A stretch of DNA of 64,000 bases, taken from Bactrocera neohumeralis. Taxonomy: Eukaryota > Arthropoda > Insecta > Diptera > Tephritidae. A model generated the notes under the pieces. The model had not been told where the DNA came from. It saw only the letters and a program-made list of their open reading frames with translations, and did not search any database. How positions within the stretch are numbered: the stretch's first letter is position 1; each line of letters starts with the position of its first letter. The stretch covers positions 48,009,824 through 48,073,823 of the forward strand of contig NC_065920.1 in the NCBI RefSeq assembly GCF_024586455.1, written 5' to 3'. Shown here one piece after another: positions 54,291 to 64,000 of the stretch. A program made the translations under genes and the position numbers.

Positions 54291-55734
54291 TTTTATTCCA
54301 TAAGGAGTATTTCGAACGTCAGAAAGCGCAAGAACTATAATTAATGTTTGAAAAAATCATAAATGATTAAATTTCAAAAAAAAAAAAAAACTTTAATAAA
54401 TTATCTTATTTATTCATTTTCTGCATATACTCGAGTATTCGAATTGTTGCTGATAAAACCATCTGCTATGAAAACCAATTAACCGATTAGTATAAAATCA
54501 GTCAACAGGTGAATATAATTTCAATATACGGACATATATTTTATGAATTTCGAAATATACAAACTAGATATACACAAAAACAAAAAAAGAGTGCATGTGG
54601 TATTTCGCAAACTAGCGGCACGAACGATTTCAAAACTGTTTACGAAACCGTTAAAACATACGCTCGGCAATTAAGTTTGAGTAGTGCCGCTGAATGTTAT
54701 TTAGGGAGAGTGATGTGCTTTCGACGTGAGCATAAAATATATGCGCAATGGGTTATTTCCCAAACAATGCGCATGTTTTTTTATAAAGCAAAAATAATTC
54801 CACGAAATCACAAAGTCAGCAGAGAGAGCAAGCGCTCTCTGCGCGAAATGTAGTTACGTGGAGAGATACGAGCAGGAAATACTTGCTCTAATTTAATTTT
54901 ATTTTTAATATTATTTTTTTTTGTTTTTGCTTTTTTTAGTTGCATTCCCTCGTAACCTATTTTTGGCCGCTCATCCCGAATTTTACGTAAACGCATTTGG
55001 AAAATACACAAAAGACGCACCGCAAAAACGGGCACACAATGACAATATGCTCTAATGATGGCATACTCAATCATTACTGGCGCCACTGGATACTCACCGA
55101 TTATGCGGGGGATGGGGCGCTGATGATGCGCTGACGATGATGCTGATGTTGTTGCTGATGTTATGGCGGCTGGTGATGGTGACGACAGCAATACAAATTA
55201 TTTTATTAGCAATATGCCGTCAAAATTTCGGTATTTATGGTTCCTGGTGTGGGAGAGTTTTGTAATTAATTTTATTTATTGGAAATTTATATAATTTCTT
55301 TTATTATTTTTGTTTTTAATTTTTTGTAGGGTATGCTAAATTTTTTTTATATTAATATTTAAAATTTTTTTGGAGATTCTTTTTTAATTATTTTGTATTA
55401 TTTTTTCAAATTTTTTTATTTTATAAAAAATTCTGCTGGCCTAGAATTCTCGGCGCAAGACGTCCAGTGTGTTCTAGTATGATTTTTAGTGATATTTAAT
55501 GGAAGTTTCTTATTTATACTCTGAACGGGGTATATAAAATTATATTCAATTTGCAACGAAGTTTGTATTACAAGAAAACTTCCGAGACTCTTTTAATACA
55601 AAGTTAACGATCGAAATCAAGTTCTTATATGGACAACTTTTTATTTGACAAGGTGTCGTCACGAAATTTACACAGTTTATTATCCAAGGCAATGCAATAA
55701 TATCTAAAAAAAATTCTTCAAATCGTACAACTTA
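54291..55734. other. AT-rich region with one promoter-like patch
   Basis: Nothing coding is supported. Bases 54815-54842 contain GCAGAGAGAGCAAGCGCTCT and form an imperfect palindrome with GAGA-type motifs. The minus-strand frame 54808-55191 starts at TTG after an in-frame stop and is not treated as a gene. Confidence 0.3.
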
Positions 55735-57014
55735 CTGTGGGCAAAAAATAGTAAGACTTTTTAATTTAAATTTCGCGCGAAAACCCATTCGTCGATATTT
55801 ATTCTTTTTAGGTTGGTATGACTGTCAATGACATCTGTGTCAAATGTCACATCAAAATAATCATTAGTGCTTTGTATATGCTCTTCTTTCTGAAGTGCAA
55901 AAAGTGGATTCGGCGTTTTTTACGATGAGTGAAATTATTCAACAAAGAAATATCATTAAATTTTGTGTGCAGAATCAAATTTGTGGTGACGAAACATTCA
56001 GAATATTGGAAAAGACTTTCGCTTATAATTGTTTGTCGAGAGCGAGTGCTTTTGATTGGTACAGATTATGCAAAGAGGGTCGAGAACACGCTGACGACGA
56101 ACCACGACCAGAACGACCCTCAGCTTCAAGTGATGATCAACACGTCAATAAAATACAAGAATTGGTGCTTGAGAATCGACAATTAAGAGTCAAAGATCTT
56201 ACTGGCATCGTTGTAATATCGGAAGGATCAGTGAATACCATTTTGAAAGATCATTTGGGCCTAAATGTGAAAGCACATTGGTTCCAAAATCACTAAATAT
56301 TTTCGAAATACAGTGTCGCGTTAATGTCTGTGAAACAGTGCTTTCCGACTGCCAGGATGTTATAAAACGTATTATTACTGCCGTTGAGTTATGAATGTAT
56401 GCTTACGACTCGGAAACAGACGAACACTCCGCCGAATATCGCGACAAAGGTGAGCCGCAGTCGAAAAAAACCACGTCAGAATAGATCGAAAATCTAAGTT
56501 CTGTCGACAGTTTTCTTTGATTATCGAGGAGTGGTAAACTCCGAATTCCTACCGTCCGGCCAAACTGTCAACAAGGAATACTGTTTGAGTGTTATGCGTC
56601 GTTTGCGCGAAACTATTCGGAAGCAGAGATCGAAAACTTGGTTTTTGAACCACGATAATGCACCGTAGTATACTACATTGATTCTTCGTCAGTTTTTTTT
56701 AACAAATTTTCAACCAAAATCGTGCCGCAACCACGGTATACACCTGACTTAGCTAGACTTGGCTTTCAGCAAACTCAAACGATCGCTCCGGGGATACCGT
56801 TTTGAGTCAATTGAGGACATTAAACGTGAATCGCTAGGCACATTACAGGTTATTCCGGAAATTTACTTTAACAACTGTTTCGAGGATTGGCAAAAACATT
56901 GCCACAAGTGTAAGGGGTACAAAAGGTACGACATGAGGTGGACGACATAGATTTTGAAGAATAAATTAAGAATTTTAAAATTATCAACAAAGTCTTACTA
57001 TTTTGTGCTCATAG
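55735..57014 (+). mobile_element. Near-complete mariner, TA-flanked
   Basis: 1,280 bp between TA dinucleotides with ends CTGTGGGCAAAAAATAGTAA and inverse CTATGAGCACAAAATAGTAA. Transposase region 55925-56964: MSEIIQQRNIIKFCVQNQIC, DDQHVNKIQELVLENRQLRV and ISEGSVNTILKDHLGL are intact. A frameshift near 56265, then stops (first Asp box lost near 56390, HDNAP followed by TAG near 56665) and a C-terminal FEDWQKHCHKC follow. Related to the 15018 copy by transposase and ends. Confidence 0.87.
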
Positions 57015-57440
57015 TATTGTAACTGACAAAGAAACTGACCGAACAAAATCAATTTCTTGCAAAAGAACTTTTTTATTTGTGAAGGGTATTCTAGCTCCAG
57101 TGCCACCGAAGATACATTTTTTCTTATTTTTTGTTTTATTAATTAAGAATTTTTTTTATTTATCTTATTTTCTTGACTTAGAATTCTCGGCGCGGTGCGC
57201 TCTGGTGTGATTTATAATAGTTATGGCGGACATTTTAGCAAATAACGGTACTTTTAGTTTCAGTACTTTGCATATACAAACATACATATGTAGATATATG
57301 TATGTATATATGTATGTATGTGTATTTTTGCCTGTAATGCGCGTTTGCTAGCTATTGTAAGCGCTGCTTTAATTTAAGAACTGCTTAATGAGCACCTTTG
57401 TCGCCGGAACTTTGTGTATTATTAAATAAATAGTACACAT
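57015..57440. other. Unassigned AT-rich sequence with a TATG microsatellite
   Basis: Contains an imperfect (TATG)n run at 57281-57330. No gene seen. Confidence 0.4.
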
Positions 57441-57690
57441 ATTTTTCCTAAAATTTCTTATAGCTATTGTAGTGCGCTTTGTTGTTGCTTTTCTTTTTGC
57501 ACCGTTTACTAATTATTTCGTCGTTGCTGCTGCCAATTTGGCTGTTGCTTCGACTTTTCGGTTACTCATTGACGCGACGATTGTTTATGATAATTGTTGC
57601 TGTTGTTCTTGTTGTTGCTTGTATTGCCGCTGCTCGCTAGTAGAAACTACGTTTTTCATTCACAAAGCAAAATTTTACCAAATTGCGTAA
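57441..57690 (-). promoter_or_regulatory. CAA-rich, 5'UTR-like stretch on the minus strand
   Basis: On the minus strand it reads GCAACAACAAGAACAACAGC, then AGTGCAAAAAGAAAAGCAAC-like sequence, the A- and CAA-rich texture common in fly 5' untranslated leaders. It contains an 18-codon upstream-type ORF (ATG at about 57572). It could be the first exon of the MTCL gene, 21 kb upstream. Evidence is compositional only. Confidence 0.3.
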
Positions 57691-58039
57691 CACTTTTTCT
57701 CAGTGTAATTCTTTATTTTTACTTTATTTATTTATTTATTTTTTTTTGAAAAATATGCTTATAACGGTTGTTACCGAAATTCACATACACACACATACAC
57801 GAGCTGCGTAGTGTTATTATTATTTTTTTTCTTTTTTGGAAGGGAATTCTTGAAATTCCATACAGAAATAATGTACAAAAATGTCTGAACGCTATATATT
57901 TGGCTATTTTTTGACACTGGCACAAAGGCAAAAGCCACAAACTGGCAACTCAAGTTGGAACGTGTGCACGCACTGCCCTAAAAGTATTAACATGCACACA
58001 AACATATGCACAACGGTACATGCTAAAGACACTATTAGA

Positions 58040-58265
58040 ACATTTTGTATTTTTTCTTAAAATTTTTAATATTTTTTTTAATTTTTTTTTAATTTTCTTT
58101 AATATTTTAAATTTTTTTTTATGAATTACTTTTTTTTGTATTAATTTTTTTTTAATTTTTTTTATTAATTATATTTTTTTCTTTATTCTCTTCTTTTAAA
58201 TTTCTTTCTTTTTCTTCTTTTACATTTTTTTTTTAATTTTCGAAATTTTTTTTAATTTTCTTCGA
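58040..58265. repeat. Low-complexity T-rich tract
   Basis: About 225 bases of TTTTTAATTTTT-type sequence with almost no G or C. Confidence 0.8.
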
Positions 58266-58779
58266 CTAATTTTTAACCACTGCGACTCCAGCTGCTAATA
58301 AAATACATATTTAAATATATTTGTATATCTGTGTTTATGTGATTTTCATATTTTATTGTATTTATTTTCTATCGAAATTTTACTGCTTTATTGAAATTTT
58401 CACATAAAAGTGCCGTCGAAAAGCAGCAGAAATGTTTAGCTGTGTTTTAAAAATAGCCGCATACTTTAAAAGTTTCTGGCGGCACACAGACAACACACAC
58501 ACGCACATACGGTACATCGCACTGAAGATTTCAATTTTCTGCAGACACCATAAATCGTTTGAACTCTGCACTCCACAAAATTGCTTTCCTCATTTTTTTT
58601 TACAAATTTTAAATAATTTCCAATTGAAATATCTTTTTTTTTTTTTGTAATTACCGCATTAACTTGTGCTAATTCACTGGTTGTATTCCGCTGCAGCTTT
58701 TACTTTGAAAAAATCTACATATTTCATAGTGCTCATTCTTCCTAAAATTCAAAAATAACTGTCTCTATTCATCCCTTTC

Positions 58780-58990
58780 GCACCAATAGTGGACAGTGGT
58801 ATTTGCACGTTCGCTCGTAACGGTATTGTAGCGGCTCGGTAAGTTGGGAAAATCGTTGCGAACTCTCGTACGTCTGTCGAAGAACTGAATGTTCGTGTTG
58901 CGAAAAGTTCTCGGAAAACTCGTGAAAAGTTAAAAATTAAGCAGAAAAGTGGAAGGTCGTGAAAATCTTGCGCTCCTCAACTGAGTGCGC
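58780..58990. promoter_or_regulatory. Balanced-composition, promoter/leader-like island
   Basis: A CG-containing patch (TTCGCTCGTAACGG, GCGAACTCTCGTACGTCTGT, CGTGTTGCGAAAAG) in AT-rich DNA. On the plus strand it drifts into an A-rich leader-like stretch (GTGAAAAGTTAAAAATTAAG). It may hold a transcription start, orientation undecided. Confidence 0.25.
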
Positions 58991-60199
58991 GCTGTCAATG
59001 TATATCTCTCGTAGTCATTTGCTCACTCTCTGTTTTCCTTTTATTAAACTTGTTGTTTTGTGGGTATGATCATTGGATTTACCGTTGCTAAGAGGCACAC
59101 GCGCCAACATCTGCATAACTACTAGTGGTAAGAATTTGACTCTGAACACTCTATTTAATTTTTCTTTTTATTTTTTTTGTTAATATTTTTTTAGCGACTG
59201 CAACGATTTGTTGAAACATACATTTGCACTCATTGTGACCATTTACCGTTCACATATGCAGTGTGGACGCGTTTGTGTAGGTGGGCACAGTGGTAAAGAG
59301 CGCTGAGAAAACGAACTAAACCGAGTTGCGGAAACCAAGGGGTTAAGAGTCACAGATATTAAAGCAGTTTTGTGGTGTCACACCTACTCTAATAGATTTA
59401 GAAACCAATAGAGGCGTGATGTTGGCCACCTCGAAGGAACAGGTCTCTACAAATAATGCGTATTGCTGTCCTCGTAAAACAAGTGCCACTGAAGTGTAGG
59501 GTGCTGGGGAGTTGCATTCTTAAATGGACGAATATCTTGCCACGATAAAAATCACAACTCCCGGAATAGACTTCAACTTTGACATGGATTTTAATTAGGA
59601 ATTAACGTTTTTGAATTTCGGTTTGAACGCTTTGCCGGTGGTTGCGATATTCTGTCACCGGAGTATTATGCGGTGACACTCAGCAGAAAAGGCTAGTGGG
59701 CTAATGTGTCGCAACTGCTTCCGTCCCGTTAAACCGTGGCAGACCTCAGAGTATGCTCCCTCATAATAATTTAGTTGGTGTGGCAGGAGTTGGTTGAGAA
59801 GACTAACTCTTTGCACTGGTCAGCTCTGGACGGACTGCCTAACAAGGGCGTGCGTCAACTCTCTTCTTGCCCACGTGAGAGACAACCTTTAGGCTGCTAC
59901 ATTTCGGGATACAGATAGCGGCTCTGAGTGGGACCCATTTAACTACGAATTTTTCGTAAACAAAAGATGAGGAAAAAAGGAGTCGGGAAATGAAAGGTGG
60001 TCGACAACCAACTAACATTGGAAGCGTAGGACCTAGAGTCATGGAAACGTCACCCGCCAAGGGTACATAAGTATACATAGGTCAGACCCACTATGTAAGG
60101 AGAAGACGGGGCGGTCGTAGTCGAAGTCGATAGAAATCTACTGACTTCTGACAAAACTAGCGCAATCGTACGCCGAAATCGCCAGTACTAGAGGGAGAA
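58991..60199. other. Unassigned region, probably decayed LINE
   Basis: GC content rises from about 59400 and sequence resembles non-LTR coding remnants, but no motif is clear enough to assign. Confidence 0.25.
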
Positions 60200-60620
60200 C
60201 CTCTGTTGGAATCATGGACAACACTAAGGGCACTAAGAATTCAAACTGACTACTTTTGGTTCCGGGACATGCTAGCAGACAAACTTGCTAAAGAAGTGGT
60301 CGCCGACGGGACCAGAGCCCTTTTCCCAATAGGTCCTCAAACTATAAAAGAGAAACTGGGACATGCGAAAAAGAAAGCCGATACTGGTATAGTAGTGACG
60401 GAATGAGACCATCAAAGCAACTAATAGACGATTACAACACCAGATGATTTAAAAATATTATTTTATTTAGCAAAAATAAGAATACTAACAGGATTTCTTA
60501 CAGAACCCTGCAGACTGCGCAAACATATACTCAGAATGGGAATGAGCGCTGACGAATCTTGTCAGTTCTATGAGATCATTCACGAACATTTTGATATTCG
60601 AAGCTCTGAGTAAAGTGTTA
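60200..60620 (+). mobile_element. R1-like LINE C-terminal relic
   Basis: Reads WFRDMLADKLAKE (end of an RNase H-like domain, ADELA type), then AKIRILTGFLTEPCRLRKHI, LRMGMSADESCQFYE and IIHEHFDI, a decayed R1-type Cys/His C-terminus. Confidence 0.55.
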
Positions 60621-60936
60621 TTTGACGCAGCAACTCGAGCTCTCGCTGTAAAATAGGTGGTATTTGCACTCCAAGTACGTTATTCGTTCATTGTCTGTGG
60701 AAAATTGATCGCATCCGAATTTTGCCCACTATACTGTTCCAGTTCGTAGACGTGTTGGAGAAATGTTCTCCTGGTATCCCTAGCAAACGGTTCCGCTGCA
60801 TCCTATTATAGTCCGGAGTGCGGTGTACTAGGAAGTCTCTATTTTCACCATCTGTATCCTGCTGCATCCAGGCAACCATATTGGTATGGCGTAGCGACCT
60901 TGTGTGTTGCCAACAACGTCTCTTTTTCCTTGTCGC

Positions 60937-60949
60937 AAGTGCTGCCGGA
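60937..60949 (+). repeat. Target-site duplication, left copy
   Basis: AAGTGCTGCCGGA, repeated exactly at 61250-61262, flanking the 300-bp RTE derivative. Confidence 0.88.
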
Positions 60950-61249
60950 GGATGGGATCATACATATGTAGGAGTTCACGCAAGTAAGGAAAGTTCTCTG
61001 ATTGTCATTCACTGGGAGTGGGCATAAACGATTCTTTTACATATAGCTCAAGCAGCTCACAACTTCCGGTCTTAGACCAAGTATCCTCTGAGTAGCCAGA
61101 CAACATTCGTTTGAAAGCGAGCTTAAGTGAAAAAGAGAAACATTCTCTCCAGAGGGTTGTGCGCTGGGTTTGGGACCCCCACGTAAAAAATACTACCAGT
61201 GAAAAGGTCGACTATAACCGCGTAAGCGCTGCCTACGCCAATAAAGAAG
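60950..61249 (+). mobile_element. 300-bp RTE deletion derivative (5' leader fused to 3' tail)
   Basis: Its first roughly 260 bases match the RTE leader at 4390-4680; the last 40 match the RTE 3' end (CGACTATAACCGCGTAAGCG ... AATAAAGAAGA, as at 39480-39530). All coding DNA is missing. It is bounded by a perfect 13-base direct repeat. Confidence 0.88.
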
Positions 61250-61262
61250 AAGTGCTGCCGGA
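61250..61262 (+). repeat. Target-site duplication, right copy
   Basis: AAGTGCTGCCGGA, following directly on the AAGA-rich tail of the 300-bp element. Confidence 0.88.
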
Positions 61263-62269
61263 TAGCATCTTGCGGCTATGCACTTCTGTAACAATCGCGG
61301 TTGTGTGCGTAGTGAAGGATTGCAGACTGCCGAAGTCTAAAATTTTAGGGTTGTTTATCGTTGGAAATTCGACATAATCCTTCGGTCAATTGGTAAATAG
61401 GGTAGCCATGAATTCGGTAGAAGAGAGTTTTAAGCTCCCAGCAGTGAAGAAGTGCGGAAGTGCACTTCACTTTTGAACATTTACCATCAATTTCATTGCC
61501 CGACGTCATTGTCCGACAATAATCTGCGTTTGAGGTAATAGAAACTTCTTTTGGTGGCTGTGAGAGCTTCGAAAGTTAGTGATTAAACAGTATCGTGGAA
61601 AGTACACCACCCTGCGGAGCCGCCTGTTTAAATTTTTGTTGTTCACTTCAAAAAATACCGATGATTTTTGACGCGGACTATTACCTCAATTTTTTTTTTG
61701 AGAAATCAAACTTAAATTACTAAAGCTGTCATATTAACCGTCCGATCAAAATCAAGCCCTTGTATTCCTGTTTAGAAGTAATATTGACTTGCTTATAATA
61801 TTATTTGTAATTTTGCGAAGAATACCACTTCAACTTAAAAATTACAATATCTCTTTATAAAGAGAGTAAAAACGAACTCGCCATGAATCAACGGTTAAAA
61901 ATATTGTACATATTAATTTATTTACGTTTTAAATATATATATGTATATTTATTTATATATATATGAATAAAGATGGTCATCACATCCATCCAAAAGGCAG
62001 ATGTGACTCACATTTGTTGTTGATCTTGGGTTTGTTAGATTAGTAACAGTTTCAAGTGCTAGATACAAATTTCCTTGCGTTGTAGTAATGATAATTTAAT
62101 AAGTTAGTGGTAGTGAATGCTTATGATTATAACTTCATATAATAAAAAAAAGTTGTAGAATTATGGGTATTATGTGAACAGAAGAAAATGTTAAATTAAA
62201 GTATAATTGTTCATGACAAAGAACCAAAGATAGGCGCCTACGATGTAGTCGCCCACACTGCCCGCCCTA
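61263..62269. other. Fgop2 3' flank and unassigned sequence
   Basis: No gene seen. The right half should include the Fgop2 3'UTR. The left 200 bases continue the LINE-like material into which the 300-bp element inserted. Confidence 0.3.
61948..61953 (-). terminator. Candidate poly(A) signal for Fgop2
   Basis: AATAAA on the minus strand, 317 bases past the Fgop2 stop, within an AT-rich repeat. A second AATAAA lies at about 61917-61922. Either could direct 3'-end formation. Confidence 0.3.
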
Positions 62270-63322
62270 TCATGTTGTAGCTTTTGGTGCTTCAACTGGT
62301 CCGGTTGTATTTGTCGTGCCTGTCGCAGTAGCTATGTTCCCCGTAGCTGGAGTGGGGCAGCCTGTTGAAGAAGCAGTAGCAACAACTTCAATAACACTAG
62401 TATTCCCCGTATTGGCGTTGGTGTTCACTGTATCCGGGTGATTTATTGGAGGCATAAATGAAATAGTGACCGACTCATCACCTGGTAAAGGTCCATTATT
62501 ATTTTCACCAAGTGTGTGTGTCGTCGTCCCCTTGCTCACATTAATATTATCGGCAGTGTTAGAATTAGAACTGCTAGAAGTAGCATTAACAATGGCATTA
62601 GCTACAGCAACAGCATTAGGTAGCAGTGAAATCACCGAATTGTTATTGAAATTTTCAATAGATGCACCCGACAATGATAACTCATCAGCCGAATCGTCAG
62701 CACCATCTGTTTGTACACCTTTTTCCTCCAACATATGCTCATTAACACGTATGGGTTGGCTAGCAGAGCCAAATTGCTTCGAAATTTGTAATAATTCACG
62801 TAAAATTTGGTTCTCCTTACGCAGTCTAGACATGGTTTCCATATCCCGGTGTACCGCATCATCATCTGCCGAGGCGGCACGCTGCATAACAACTGCCATT
62901 TCCCTGATTTTAGCCCTCTGTTCTCGTATTATTAACCACAATTCTTCATTATAAACTTCTTTAAAATTAATTTTACTTTCGAGAATTTTACTGCTTGTAT
63001 GTTCACGATATTTTTGCATTATAAACTCCAAGGTGCGTTCATAATCTTCAATGCATATTTTCAGTTCTCTATTTTCTTTTAATATTTCTGAACTTGTGGC
63101 ATTTTGCTGTTGTATACGATTGACCATTTCGGAATTCGATTTATTGTTAGAAATTTGGTTTAACGAGTCCATGTCATCTTGAAATTGACGTAAACTTTCC
63201 ACTAAGCGATTATTGCCCTCCGCTTCTACGAACAAAGCATTACCCAACATCTCTAAATCTTTCACGCGACTGGCAATTCGCTGTGCGTCCATAATAATCT
63301 GCCCCACAGACATGTTAGACAT
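62270..63322 (-). CDS. Fgop2: FGFR1OP2/SIKE-family STRIPAK component
   Basis: A single uninterrupted 350-residue frame, ATG at 63322 (a second Met at codon 4) to TGA at 62270. In animals this family binds striatin scaffolds in the STRIPAK phosphatase-kinase complex, which restrains Hippo and related signalling; this is family knowledge. The sequence shows an N-terminal helical region, the signature ENRELKICIEDYERTLEFIM (83-102), then QRAAS(A)DDD (147-155) and KENQILRELLQIS (169-181), in the order found in FGFR1OP2 and SIKE1. An acidic KGVQTDGADD (201-210) follows. Residues beyond about 220 form an Asn/Ser/Thr/Ala-rich low-complexity tail absent from the roughly 210-250-residue vertebrate proteins. 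No intron is needed. Homologue confidence is high; the tail may be lineage-specific. Confidence 0.85.
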   Translation of the reverse strand: MSNMSVGQIIMDAQRIASRVKDLEMLGNALFVEAEGNNRLVESLRQFQDDMDSLNQISNNKSNSEMVNRIQQQNATSSEILKENRELKICIEDYERTLEFIMQKYREHTSSKILESKINFKEVYNEELWLIIREQRAKIREMAVVMQRAASADDDAVHRDMETMSRLRKENQILRELLQISKQFGSASQPIRVNEHMLEEKGVQTDGADDSADELSLSGASIENFNNNSVISLLPNAVAVANAIVNATSSSSNSNTADNINVSKGTTTHTLGENNNGPLPGDESVTISFMPPINHPDTVNTNANTGNTSVIEVVATASSTGCPTPATGNIATATGTTNTTGPVEAPKATT

Positions 63323-64000
63323 CTTTGGTTGTAAAATATGTGCTATATGGCCAAGGTTGAAAGTGGTGTGTTGTCTTCTATGGCTCTAATTATTAGCCAA
63401 CACCAATTTGGCTGTTATGCTCCGTGCTGTCTTTTATCGTACACTTTTGACAGCACTCCACTGAGCCCTACTGTTCAAGCAGCCTCCGCTTCCGTTATTT
63501 TATCGCTCTTTTATCAGCTTCTATAAATATTTTATTTCAGCAACGATTTTTTCATTAGAGAATAGAAAATCCAAAGTTACTGTTATTATAAATTATATTT
63601 TAGAATTTTCTACTTTTTGTTATTAATTTATGATTTTGTGATAACTTTACAAAATGAATCGCTGAACAAAAAATGTAAAATCGTTCACTGACATTTGACA
63701 ATTCGCCCTAATTATGAGTTGACAGTAGTTAGCTTGCCACAGTGCGTAAAACGTGACACGACTTACATCTAACGAGCTGAAAGTTCTGCCAGTAAAATGG
63801 CAATTGCTTCGAAATAATAAAAAAAATATTTTTGAATGTTTCGTTCTTCAAAGAGGTTTGAAGAGCACAACATTAGTCTACGTAACGTTATTGTAAACAT
63901 TTACTGAAACAAGACACTTACTTACTGTCAAGAACTAAGATTATATATGTAATTACTAATTTGAATTAAAAAAATTTTAATTTATCAATGTGTTAAATTT
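63323..64000. promoter_or_regulatory. Fgop2 5' flank, probable promoter region
   Basis: There is no supported coding sequence here. The start codon context is CAAAG-ATG. The region up to the window edge is AT-rich, with no TATA box or initiator I can place with confidence. Confidence 0.3.

Noticed and set aside
54808..55191. Minus-strand 127-codon frame with a Ser/Ala/Thr-rich start and an ATCG/GTGAGT site
   Set aside because: It starts at TTG after an in-frame TAA, has no ATG, and its potential donor phase does not fit MTCL exon 1 or 2 as a coding exon. It could still be untranslated exon sequence.
57472..57690. Plus-strand 72-codon frame resembling a hydrophobic, Cys-rich small protein
   Set aside because: It is the complement of a CAA-rich stretch, which yields Leu/Cys-like codons by composition alone.
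1..64000. CRISPR arrays, bacterial operons, rRNA or tRNA genes
   Set aside because: No regularly spaced repeats, no tRNA cloverleaf or rRNA signature recognised; the coding genes have eukaryotic introns.

Overview
The window is animal nuclear DNA, almost certainly from a higher fly. Two minus-strand genes encode proteins that look like single-copy insect genes, introns carry fly-type splice signals, and the rest is AT-rich DNA packed with decayed insect transposons (mariner, maT, Tc1-like, hAT, piggyBac, RTE-, I- and R1-like LINEs, a probable Helitron). The repeat style fits a tephritid fruit fly such as Bactrocera, but I could not run a search and the species is inferred. A run of 100 N at 9383-9482 marks an assembly gap.

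The main gene is a MTCL/SOGA-family coiled-coil microtubule cross-linking factor, read right to left from ATG at 36610 to TAG at 17778. Sixteen coding exons were placed by hand from GT/AG sites. Their lengths sum to 5,562 nt and stay in one open frame, predicting 1,853 residues. One further in-frame exon (27328-27915) would end the protein early with a tail rich in Thr-Gln motifs. Its 5' end lies beyond an acceptor at 36655, so at least one untranslated exon lies further right, possibly in the CAA-rich stretch near 57.5 kb. The second gene (62270-63322) is an intact, intronless Fgop2 homologue (FGFR1OP2/SIKE family, STRIPAK complex).

Layout: 0.4-7.6 kb is a large inverted duplication around a truncated RTE LINE and two Helitron-like units. 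8-16.3 kb holds a broken I-like LINE interrupted by another coding unit and a mariner, an RTE fragment and a near-complete mariner. 16.6-17.0 kb is an R1-like LINE tail. 17.8-36.6 kb is the MTCL gene, whose introns hold R1-like LINE relics, an RTE fragment, a Tc1-like element split by two mariners, and a hAT with its 8-bp target duplication. 36.6-57 kb is a transposon field: RTE, several mariners, Tc1-like copies, maT and piggyBac. 57-59 kb contains low-complexity and 5'UTR-like DNA. 59-61.3 kb holds LINE relics plus a 300-bp RTE deletion derivative with a perfect 13-bp target duplication. 61.3-64 kb is Fgop2 and its flanks.

The two host genes probably work in neighbouring processes (microtubule organisation, STRIPAK signalling), but nothing in the sequence shows they are co-regulated. 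All transposase and reverse-transcriptase genes seen here are broken, so no copy looks autonomous.
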